Of a DNA stretch of 64,000 bases, positions 22,973 through 33,312 are shown piece by piece; within the stretch, counting starts at the first letter, position 1; each line of letters starts with the position of its first letter. A program made the position numbers and the translations under genes. The stretch lies in NCBI GenBank assembly GCA_026874595.1, contig CM049310.1:53385058-53449057 (forward strand). The letters are read 5' to 3'. Source of the stretch: Sipunculus nudus (lineage: Eukaryota; Annelida; Sipuncula; Golfingiida; Sipunculidae). Below the pieces are notes generated by a model. That model saw only the letters and a program-made list of their open reading frames with translations. It was not told the DNA's origin and ran no database searches.

Positions 22973-25900
22973 TTTTTAGCTCAGCTGACTATAAGTCATC
23001 TGAGCTATATTCGTGATCCATTGTCCATCGTCCGTCTGTCCGTCCGTCTGACTGTCCGGATGTCCGTCCGTAAGACTGGCACATTTCGACACCATTGGAC
23101 CTACGAATCTGAAATTCGCCATACAGTTAGATGTCCCCAAAATCTCCTACCATGCCAAAAATTTGGTCAATAGGACTTCTTTCCTTCAAGATATTAAGGA
23201 AAAACCTCAATTTTTTATTAGAAATCTATTATCGCACTTCAGGACTGCCTAATATCAAAACCACTCATCTGGTTTTCTTAATATTTACCATAAATATTCC
23301 TCTATATAGTTCCTATATACATGCCAGAAATTAAATCAGTATTATTTAATTTAAAAAAGTTATGGGCCCAAACATAATGGACTTTGTAAAAAAATCAGGA
23401 AAGATATTTGGTCACTTAAAACCAAAAGTGTTAAAAGTAGGGACTTTTTTTCAGTAATACAACTTTAATTGATCAAAATTTAATTATATACCAAAAAAAT
23501 TAGATCTAAATCTGTTAAATTTTTTTAAATATTGGCAAAAATATAAAATTGGTACCTTAAATCTTGCCAAAGTTTGACCATGGCACGCTTTTTTCCTGTC
23601 AGTACTGTGGATTTAATTTTCACAGCATATTTTTATTAGCATTTTGTCTGTTAACACCAAAAATTTGAAACCAGTTGATCAAAAACTGTAGATTTTATTT
23701 AAGTTTTCAAGCACCATGTCACATCAAGTTTACATCAAGCTAGTGTTATGCAGTTTGCTAGAGCTCAGCTCCCCATCTCAGCTCTAAGTTTCTTAAATTT
23801 AGCATACAGTTAGATGTCTCTAAAATCCCCTACCATGCCAAGAATTTGATCACTTGGACTTAATTCTTTCGAAATATTAATGAAAAACATCATTTATCCA
23901 TTAAAAACCCATTGTTACACTGTAAGACTGCCTAATATCAAAACCACTGATCTGACTTTGATCATATATAATATACATATTTTTCTATACATTCGCTATG
24001 CACATGCCAGAAATGATGTCAGTATTGCGTAATTGTTGTAAGTTATGGGCCCAAACATAATGCACTTTTTAAAAAATCAAGAAATATATTTACTCCCTTA
24101 ACAAGAGGATTGCTGAAGCTAGGGATTTTTTTTCAGGGATGTAACATTATTTAATCAAGATTCAATTGAATACCAAAAATTAGTTCAGAATTTTTCAAAT
24201 TTTATAAGTTATTGGTATAAATATAAAATTAGTACCTTAAATTTTGCCCAACTTTGACAATGGCACGTTTGTTTCCTGAGAGCACTGTTGATATTATTTT
24301 TATTTCATGCACACATAAGGATTTCATCTTTGTAGTTTAGAAAGCTGAAAGAAATTGGCCAAATATTGTCGCTTTTATTCATGTTTTTATGAGACCATGT
24401 CAGACCCAGGCTTAATCCAGCCCCTCTTCATTCACCTGTATGTTGACCTTGTTGACCTTTCATCAGATTATGCATGCTTGAGCAAAGCATACACTGGGGC
24501 AGCCAGGCAGCTAATGCCCAGCCACAGTTGATCCAGGTGTCCAACCCAACTCATCTAGTAGTTGTTTTGAAAAACAACATAACAATAAACAATAAATTAA
24601 TATTTTGTATTGGTTTTTTATAACAAATTAAAGAAAAATTAATAGAAAAGGAATTTGTTAGTTGATGAGTAACAGAAAATTAACTTGCAGTTACTGATGA
24701 TGTAAGAATCTTGTATGGATGGATAGAATGTCAATGTCAATGTTATTCCAAATAACACCATGCAGTCACCTATGGTATTTTTCAGTGAAATTTTAATGAT
24801 AAAAAAATAAATCATATTATTCATTACTAATCATTAGGGATCATATAAAGGAAATTAATGATAGATAAAGATGCAGTTGATAATATTAATCTAGATTCCT
24901 GCTGTGTCTAGTGTGTAGATTGATGTGAAAGTAGTCCAAAGTGAATATATTACATTAATTATTATTAATATAAATAAAAGCCATAAAACCAGGTACTTAT
25001 GATCATTATTTAAATTTGTGAATTATGTATATTCTGGATTCTCAACATCATTGTTTGGCTAAAACTGAATAAATACTAGACATGGTGTGAATGCTTTGCA
25101 AATGTATTTAAATATGAATATGAATATGTACTGCATTAAAAAATTTTATCACATAAGAATGGGAATTCAGGTAAAAATGAAAGTATTTGAATACCAGTGC
25201 AGATACTTTCAAAATGTATTCATGAATGCCGCCGCTCATATAAATCTTGTTGGCGCGATAACTCAAAAAATATTTCACGGATCTTTACCAAACATGGTAT
25301 ATGTATAGATATGGGTGAGAGGACAATGCCTATTTAAAATGAGGTCATGACCTTGACTAGGAGAGTGTCCTTGACCTTGAATAGGTCCAATTTTGGGGAA
25401 AATCACACAAATTCTTAAATATCTCTAGAAATCTTGCATGGATTGATCCCAAAATCAAGTTGATGGAAGATCATGGATAGGGTTGTCATGTTCCAGAAAC
25501 TGGTGGTGCCACCTATTATTCTTTACTTGTTTTCGTGCTGTTTAATACCCCCAAAATTGTTACTTGACAGTACTGTGAGCATTATAAATCAAAAACTAAT
25601 GGACAGATTTCTTTTATATAATGCATATACATAGATATGGGTTATGGGATATTATTTATTTAAATTGGGGTCATGACCTTTTCTATGAGAGTGGCCTTGA
25701 CCTAGAATGTTGCCATACATGGTGAAAATCACACAAAATCATTAATTTCTCAATAAGGGATGCATTGATTCGTCCAAAAATCAACTTGACTGAAGATCTT
25801 GGATAGTAATGTCATGTACCGGAAACTGATAGCGCCACCTGTTATTCTTTTACTTGTTTTTGTGCCGTTTAATACCCCACCATTGCCACTTAACAGTACT

Positions 25901-26701
25901 GTGAGCATTATAAGTCAAAAACTAATAGACAGATTTCTTTCATATTATGCATATACATAGACATGGGTTAGGGGATGATGTATATTGAAATTGGGGTCAT
26001 GACTTTTTCTATGAGAGTGACCTTTTCTATGAGTGTGGTCTGATATTAATTGTTGCTGAAGTTGGGGTCCTATTCTTAAAGGGGGGATTAATTGTTTGGG
26101 GATACTATGGCACCTGCGGTGCCAAGAAATGTCTAGTTTGTTTTGGGACTCCTACATGTGTGTCCCAGTAGTAGGCGTCACAAATTACAGAATCAGGTTT
26201 GTGTTTTTTTAACTGTATTTCCTATGTTATAATCAAATCATGTGCAAATGCTATGAATGTTATTGGGACCTAGTCTTAACAACATGAACTAAGATATAAA
26301 AGGCGCTTGTAAAGAGCATAAAAATGTAATAAAATTTTACAAATTATGTCATAAAATCATTAAAAAAAATTCTCAAATGAGTGGGAGGCCTGAATGTATT
26401 ATTTATTTCCTTGAAAGTGAAATAAAGGTATTAGTCCATTCTGTTCACTTGCCTGTCCATCTGTAAATTTTTCATATGCATCACAGTATCTCAAAACTTT
26501 TACTGTTTTCCTTCATGACAGTCTTGTCAGAGTATTAGTTTTGCAATCATATATTTAGAACTTTACTATAACCAAGTAGGAGGGCCCCTTTCCTCTTAGC
26601 TTCTCATATGCATGTATATATGATAAACATTACATTAGAATATTTTGCATTTGCAAAAATTTCAAACTTTAGCTGAGCGCCGTGACCCATGGGTCTCTTT
26701 G
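22973..26701 (+). mobile_element. AGCTCAGCTGA element, copy 2, with a nested Helitron fragment
   Basis: The 5' end is T5-AGCTCAGCTGACTATAAG then TCATCTGAGCT, followed by a GTCCGTC tract. The body 23100-25200 is paralogous to 33430-35220 almost throughout (for example the GTGTCCAACCCAACT block at 24539 and at 34183). The 3' end near 26671-26701 has AGCTGAGCG, the 12-bp palindrome GACCCATGGGTC, then TCTTTG. The nested piece 25229-26136 belongs to another family. No protein is encoded. Confidence 0.75.
25229..26136 (+). mobile_element. Helitron-type element copy 1, 5'-truncated
   Basis: It shares its body with the start of the 36.1-kb element (TATAAATCTTG, GCGATAAC, TTTCACGG, TATGTATAGATATGGGT). 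It ends with the stem GGCACC-TGC-GGTGCC and CTAG at 26133-26136 before a T. The 5' terminal hairpin is missing. Confidence 0.8.
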
Positions 26702-26999
26702 TTTTTTTCACAGGTTATTTCTTGATCACTGGATGTTGTTTTTTTTGTGTCACCAAATTCAATATTCAATACATAACATTAAATATACATTTTAGATATG
26801 CAGTATTATTTTTATGCATGACACAATATGTGCTATATTTGTTTGTCACAAATCAAAACTCACTACTCAGTAACTTACCTGTTTCATTTTTAGCTCAGCT
26901 GACTGAAAGTCATCTGAGCTATAGCGATCACTCTTTGTCCGTCGTCCGTCTGTCCGTCTGTCTGTCTGTCCGTCCGTTAACCAGGCACAAATCGTAACC

Positions 27000-29900
27000 A
27001 CTGGACCTAGAACCTTGTAACTTGGCATTCTGAGAGGTCCATGAAAAATCTCCTTGGAAACCAGAAATTAGGTCTCTGTTACCCATATCCTTTGAGCTAT
27101 GGGGCACCAAAGTACCCCCCAGAAAAGTCCAAAATTTCATACAAAAACTTCAATATCTCATTAACTACTTGACTGATGGTCATGATTTTTGGCATACATA
27201 TTGATCATGAGATGTTCCATCAGTTCCTGAAGACTGGTGGCGCTACCTGTATTTTTCGATTTTTTACGAATTTTTTTCTCTATTTTTGAGACCTTTAAAA
27301 ATGTGAACATCTGTTAACAAGGCACAAATCGTAATGACTGGACTTAGAATCTTCATTCTCGACACACTGAGAGACCTATGAAAAGTCTCCATGGAAACCA
27401 GAAATTAGGTCTCTGTTACCTATATCCTTCCAGCTATGGGGCCCCAAACTACCCCCCCAGAAAAGTAAAAAATTTCAAACAATAACTTCAATATCTCATT
27501 AAATACTTGACTGATGGTCATGATTTTTGTCATACATATTGATCATGAGATGTTCCATCACTTCCTGCAGACTGGTGGCGCCACCTGTATCGTTCAATTT
27601 TTTACGATTTTTTCTCTATTTTTGAGACCTTTCAAAATGTAAACATCTGTTAACAAGGCACAAATCGTAAAAACTGGACCTAGAATCTTCATTCTTGACA
27701 CACTGAGAGACCTATGAAAAGTCTCCATGGAAACCAGAAATTAGGTCTCTGTTACCTATATTCTTCGAGCTATGGAGCCCCAAAGTACCCCCAAGAAAAG
27801 TAAAAAATTTCATACAAAAACTTCAAAATCTCATTAACTACTTGACTGATGGTCATGATTTGTGGCATAACTATTGATCATGAGATGTATCATCACTTCC
27901 TGCAGACTGGTGGTGCCACCTTTATTGTTCGATTTTTTACGATTTTTTCCTCTATTTTTGAGACCTTTAAGGATGCTGTCATCTGTTAGCATGGCACAAA
28001 TCGTAACGACTGGACCTAGAATCTTCATTCTTGACACACTGAGAGGTCCATGAAAAATATCCTTGGAAACCAGAAATTAGGTCTCTGTTAACCATATCCT
28101 TCGAGCTATGGGGCACCAAAGTACCCCCCCCCCCAGAGTAGTCAAAAATTTCATACAAAAACTTCAATATCTCAAGAACTACATCACTGATGGTCATGAT
28201 TTTTGGCATACATATTGATTATGAAATGTTCCATCAGTTCCTGCAGACTTGTGGCGCCACCTGTATTGTTTGATTTTTTACGATTTTTTCCTCTATTTTT
28301 GAGACCTTTAAGGATGCTGTCATCTGTTAACTTGGCACAAATCATAACGACTGGACCTAGAATCTTCATTCTCAACACACTGAGAGACCTATGAAAAGTC
28401 TCCATGGAAACCAAAATTAGGTCTCTGTTACCCATTTTCTTCAAGCTATGGAGCCCTAAAGTACCCCCAAGAAAAGTAAAAAAATTCATACAAAAACTTC
28501 AATATCTCATTAACTACTTGAATGATGGTCATGATTTGTGGCATAACTATTGATCATGAGATGTATCATCTGTTCCTGCAGACTGGTGGCACCACCTGTA
28601 TCGTTCGATTTTTTATGATTTTTTCCTCTATTTTTGAGACCTTTAAGGATGCTGTCATCTGTGAGCATGGCACAAATTGTAACGACTGGACCTAGAATCT
28701 TCATTCTCAACACACTGGAAGACCTATGAAAAGTCTCCATGGAAACCAGAAATTAGGTCTCTGTTACCCATATCCTTCGAGCTATGGGGCCCCAAAGTAC
28801 CCCCCCAGAGTAGTCAAAAATTTCATACAAAAACTTCAATATCTCAATAACTACATCACTGATGTTCATGATTTTTGGCATACATATTGATTATGAGATG
28901 TTCCATCAGTTCCTGCAGACTGGTGGCGCCACCTATATTGTTTGATTTTTTTACGATTTCTTCCTCTATTTTTGAGACTTTTTTGATGCTGTCATCTGTT
29001 AGCATGGCACAAATCGTAACGACTGGACCTAGAATCTTCATTCTCAATACACTGAGAGACCTATGAAAAGTCTCCATGGAAACCAGAAATTAGGTCTCTG
29101 TTACCCATATCCTTCGAGCTATGGGGCCCCAAAGTACCCCTAAGAGTAGTCAAAAATTCCATACAAAAACTTCAATATCTCAATAACTACATCACTGATG
29201 GTCATGATTTGTGGCATAACTATTGATCGAGAGGTGTTCCATCAGTTCCTGCAGACTGGTGGCACAACCTGTATATGTTCGGGTTTTTTTTTTATGAATG
29301 TTTTATCTATTTTTGAGACCTTTAAAGATATGAACATCTGTTAACAGGGCACAAATCATAAAAACTGGACCTAGAATCTTCATTCTTGACACACAGGGAG
29401 ACCCATGAAAATTCTCCATGGAAACCTGAAATTAGGTCTCTGTTACCCATATTCTTTAGGCTGTATGGCTCCAAAATACACCCCAGAATAATGGAAAATT
29501 TGATACAAAAAGTACAGTATCTCAATAACTATAAGACTGATGGTCATGATTTTTGCATACATATTGATCATGAGCTGTTCCATCAGTTTCTGCAGAGAGG
29601 GTGCGCCACCTCTATTTTTTTCAAATTTTTACGGATTTTTTTTCTCTTTTTTCGAGACCTTTGAAGATGTGGTTATCTATCAAGAGGGTAAAAATTGCAA
29701 CAACTGGACCTAGAAACTTCATTCTTGTCATGCAAGGAGGCCCATGAAGAGTGCCTGTGGAAACTTGAAATTAGGTCTCTGTTACCCATATCCTTCAAGC
29801 TATAGGACTCTGAAGTATCCCTCAGAATAATGGACAATTTGATACAAAAGCTGAAGTATCTGAACAACTAATATGGAGATCATCATGATTCTTTGCATGG

Positions 29901-30040
29901 ATATTGACCATTAAGTGTTTTTAGCTCAGCTGACTGTAAGTCATCTGAAGTATCCCTCAGAATAATGGACAATTTGATACAAAAGCTCAAGTGTCTAAAC
30001 AACTATTGCAGTGATCACCATGATTCTTTGCATGGATATT
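27000..30040 (+). repeat. Tandem array, nine units of about 338 bp
   Basis: The phrase ACTGGACCTAGAATCTTCAT or close variants recurs near 27000, 27339, 27671, 28011, 28351, 28685, 29021, 29364 and 29702, with spacings 332-343. Each unit also has GAAATTAGGTCTCTGTTACC, a C-run, GATGGTCATGATTTTTGGCA and the GGTGGCGCCACC palindrome or a variant. Units diverge toward the right end. Confidence 0.92.
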
Positions 30041-30046
30041 GATCAT
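29815..30046 (+). repeat. Partial unit duplicated around a second AGCTCAGCTGA end
   Basis: A second 5' end motif starts at about 29917 and fuses at GTCATCTGAAG to a repeat of the preceding about 100 bases (TATCCCTCAGAATAATGG at about 29815 and again at 29947). It marks a recombination or template-switch junction inside the array. Confidence 0.7.
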
Positions 30047-30439
30047 GGAATGTGTCATCAGTTTCTGCAGTATGGTGGCGCCACCTGTATTTTTTTTTAT
30101 TTTTACGAATTTTTTTCTCTATTTTTGAGACAGAGCTCCATAGTACCCAAATGAATATTGGATGATTTTATACAAAAGGTTAAGTTTGGAAAAAGTATTT
30201 CATTCAAATTTGACATTCAGATAATAAAATTATTTTTGTCAATGTCTTCATGGTCAGCTGAGCGTCATGACCCCTGGGTCACTTGTTTATTGAGTGGGAC
30301 CAACCTTCACAATTTCATAGATTTTGCCAGAAAATGTCATTTTCAGATATTTTTCCATGCCAGAAAACTGGAATATTCCACTGGAATATTCCGGGTGATA
30401 AAAATGCCACCCAACCCTGGTCATACAAATATAATTATA

Positions 30440-30650
30440 TTGAATCTGTTAGATTCAAATGGCTCTGATCAGTTGTAGAGATGCCACATTGATGAACAGT
30501 AAAAATATAACCATCAAGAGAATCTCAATTAAATTATCACATTTTCAAGGTGGTTTGAGAGCAAAAAAATTGGACCATTAACAAGTGGTCATTATTTTTA
30601 GGTGCTCACTCCACCAAGGTGGTTGTTAGATAAGGTTTTACTGTACACAG
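30440..30650 (-). repeat. Single Tigger/pogo-like terminus
   Basis: On the minus strand, from about 30648: TACAGTAAAACCTTATCTAA then CCACCTTGGTGG. This is the style of pogo-family terminal repeats, but no matching partner end was found, so it is a truncated copy. Confidence 0.4.
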
Positions 30651-31873
30651 TAATTTGGCAGCAGCATGTACTTAATGTCTGCCGCCTGGGGGTAGGATGT
30701 GCCCTAGTTATAAAGTTTTCCAGCCATTGTACTGTTATTTCTAAATGCCTCATGAAATCATATTTGCAAGGATTTTTTGTCAGTGTATGCTTAGTGCTGA
30801 TGTTCATATTTCATCTTCATCTTCATTATTCTGTCAAAAAGATACTTACAAATCAATCATGTCTAACTTGCTTTTCTTTACAGCCAGTTCCGAATTATTT
30901 ATTCTGAAACTCTTTACTGGTTGGCCCTTAAGGTTCAACTGAAGCAATTCATAAAATGAAACAAACAAGATCAAGTCTTCAGTTCATAAAATGAAACAAA
31001 CAAGATCAAGTATTTTCCTGCCTTTCAAGTTTTTGGTCATCTTTATATCAAATTGAGGGAATTATTCTTGTTCTGTTGAATAGGTTAGGGGGTGATTTTA
31101 AGTAATTGGGTTTCATTTAAAGTTTCAGATGGGGAAGGAGCAGAAATAAGTGCTTTAAGGGCTAGAAAAATCCCTGAGGAATATCCATATTTCTATCTTC
31201 TTGGTTAGCTATCAGAACCTAAATTAATGGAAATGAATGCAGGTTGATCATTAGGGGTGTGGGGACCATTGAGTACCATGGAAAGTTGGTGATCCTTTTT
31301 TAATTTTCAAGCCCTTAATTACTGAAGACAGCTATCGGTTACATCACAATGAGGTCCATAAAAAAAAATCTCTGGCCACCTGACCAGCAAAAAGGTCACC
31401 TGGATCTAAGGGTTTTATGACATAATCCTGAAAACTTGTGATCATATAACTTTAGAACGAGCTCCCGAATGAACAGACAATTAATAGATAAGATAGCAGG
31501 TGTAAGAAAATTTGGATGATACAACATTAAAATTATAAAATAAATTCCAGTTCCACAAATAATGGAAACTTTGGCTGTACTAATTAATAACAAATCATGG
31601 ATGGGTTTGCTTAAACCAGTGATTAATTATGAAATAGAAACCAACTCACACCACAATTAATCATCTGCTAACAAATATCCAGAACATTATACTATTAGAG
31701 TTCTTGGCATGTGCAGGGTCATGGTGCCATGATGTGTTCCTGTATTCCATTGATTCTGCATCATTGTATTGAACTCACGGAGGGGCTTTCCCTTCTTATA
31801 ATTGTGTGGTGTCCTGTTTGATGTATTGCCTGGATTAACACATGATACAGTATCTTTTTTTTTTCAATTTCAG
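30650..31873. other. 5' flank of the orphan gene
   Basis: AT-rich. A CATAAAATGAAACAAACAAG phrase is directly duplicated at 30950 and 30983. Possible hAT-like remnant ends at 31236-31660. No upstream exon of the plus-strand gene was identified. Confidence 0.5.
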
Positions 31874-31887
31874 CTTTATCTGAGAGG

Positions 31888-31893
31888 ATGTGA
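31888..31893 (+). promoter_or_regulatory. Minimal start-stop upstream ORF
   Basis: ATG followed immediately by TGA, 48 nt before the main start codon and in the same frame. Start-stop elements are known to stall ribosomes and damp translation of the downstream ORF. The function here is inferred. Confidence 0.4.
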
Positions 31894-31941
31894 CCCCTGA
31901 CAGCTGTGGTTTGGAGCATATTTAGTCTGAGTTTGCTCAGC

Positions 31942-32700
31942 ATGGACCATCCATGTTACTGTTGTACTAAGCCATCTACATCAGCCATGGATATTGATGC
32001 AGCTTTGAGTGAGCTGGGCATGCTGAGTTCAGTGACAGACAGTCGTCAGCAGTACATCCGTGAGCGCAGGCGTCGTGGTGCAGTGGTAGGGCAGGCTTGT
32101 ACATTACCCAAAAGTTCATCAGCTGTTGGTCTGTACAGCCACTTGGTTAAAGAAGCACCTCCATCTTCTTGTAATGGCTACCAGATTCTTACCATGAACA
32201 CCGCATTTATAACTGGAGTTTCCACAGACTCTGCCACGCCCAGCCCAAAACTGGACCAAAATATCACTCAGGGACCTTATCAAATTGGCATTAAATATCA
32301 ATCTGATTCTGTGGAAGCCAGTGCAAGATCTGCCCGCAATGCCCGAACGAAACTCTCCCGTTTGCGTAGGTTTAAAAAACCTTACGAGGTCCCGTGGAGA
32401 CAGCAAAGTTGTGGGGGACAGATAGAGACTGCAATCTTGCCAAGTATTTCAACATCATTGCTGGTCAGTACTCCCGACAGACCAGTGCAATCTGAGACTT
32501 GTAATTCCAATTCAAGCACGCCTGAGAAGTCCTCTCACACCGCTCTCAAGCAAGGTACGATGGTGCCACGATCAAGGTCTCTTGACGATCTGAACAAATT
32601 CGAAAAACTCAATCTGACTGAAAACGGTAACCATAGTTTTCTTGCAGAGACAAGGGAAATAGACAACATGTCAACACATATGAAAAATCTCACCATGTGA
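31942..32700 (+). CDS. Uncharacterised Ser/Arg-rich protein, 252 aa, single coding exon
   Basis: The reading frame starts at ATG 31942 (MDHPCYCCTKPSTSAMDID), the first ATG after an in-frame stop in the leader, and ends at TGA 32698. An alternative start is the Met at 31987. Seen in the protein: a Cys-containing N-terminus; a predicted helical MDIDAALSELGMLSSVTDSR; a basic RERRRR patch near residue 37; a central SARSARNARTKLSRLRRFKK basic stretch near 128; a Ser/Thr-rich linker; and PRSRSLDDLNKFEKLNL near 212, whose RSRSLD resembles a basophilic kinase / 14-3-3 site. No signal peptide or membrane segment is visible. Base composition is unlike the flanking repeats and codon use is coding-like. 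I do not recognise the family. It is likely an intracellular, low-complexity, possibly phosphoregulated protein, but that is inference. Confidence 0.75.
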   Translation: MDHPCYCCTKPSTSAMDIDAALSELGMLSSVTDSRQQYIRERRRRGAVVGQACTLPKSSSAVGLYSHLVKEAPPSSCNGYQILTMNTAFITGVSTDSATPSPKLDQNITQGPYQIGIKYQSDSVEASARSARNARTKLSRLRRFKKPYEVPWRQQSCGGQIETAILPSISTSLLVSTPDRPVQSETCNSNSSTPEKSSHTALKQGTMVPRSRSLDDLNKFEKLNLTENGNHSFLAETREIDNMSTHMKNLTM

Positions 32701-33312
32701 TAAAAGAGAGTGGATCGAAGTGCCCGCTTATTGTGATAATCAGTTCCCTGTTGGGGGGAATCTTTCATGGAGAGCATTGTGACATATCTCAGCCGATGTT
32801 AATAGTCAAATCGTTGAGAATGCTAATCAATAGGTCATTAAGTAAAATGTAGGGGGTTTATTGTTTATTTGTTTCCAGATTTTATTTTCTATTTCTTTCA
32901 GAATAGGTGCACATATTAGTGGTAAAATCTTTTGTTTTCATTTTGCCAAGAATATTATCTCACCGTGAACTGTGTTTGTCTTTTTTAAACAAGTTTCATC
33001 TGCCATATACTTCTACCTCCCCATCCCCCTTGCCATACGCATGCACAGATTCATTTGTCCTCTCTCCCTTAGGTCAAGAGAATTGGGTGAAAATGACTCT
33101 TGTGCATAAATGTATCACTAAAATGTCATTTCCCATTCTTCTATATAGATTGTTAGTGAATGCCACTATCTTTTAGGAGATCAAGAGAAAAAAAGTAAAT
33201 GGTTCTCTGGCACTTTTTTCAGTGCGGGCAGGCGATTTTTTTTTTTTACTTTTTATTTTGTATGTTTTGATATAAATGTCATATGATCAGAGAAAAAATG
33301 ACAATAACAGGA

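Larger units (their letters stand above)
26887..30287 (+). mobile_element. AGCTCAGCTGA element, copy 3, with large tandem core
   Basis: The 5' end is T5-AGCTCAGCTGACTGAAAG then TCATCTGAGCT, followed by a GTCCGTC(TGTC)n tract. The 3' end is CAGCTGAGCG and TGACCCCTGGGTCA (30268-30281) with CTTGTTT. Between the ends lies the nine-copy tandem core. There is no coding content; the many ORFs here are repeated artefacts. Confidence 0.85.
31874..32700 (+). other. Exon carrying the 252-residue orphan gene (5' UTR plus CDS)
   Basis: A strong polypyrimidine acceptor (T-run, CAATTTCAG) ends at 31873, so the coding exon is preceded by at least one upstream exon that could not be placed. The first 68 bases are 5' UTR. 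In it, ATG at 31888 is followed directly by TGA at 31891, in frame with the main ORF. The exon reads through the stop at 32698-32700. No clear AATAAA was seen before the repeat that starts near 33313, so the 3' end is undefined. Confidence 0.7.

Noticed and set aside
26928-29867. Many similar 60-100 residue ORFs on both strands
   Set aside because: They repeat with the 338-bp array unit on both strands at once and change with unit indels, so they are repeat artefacts, not a gene family.
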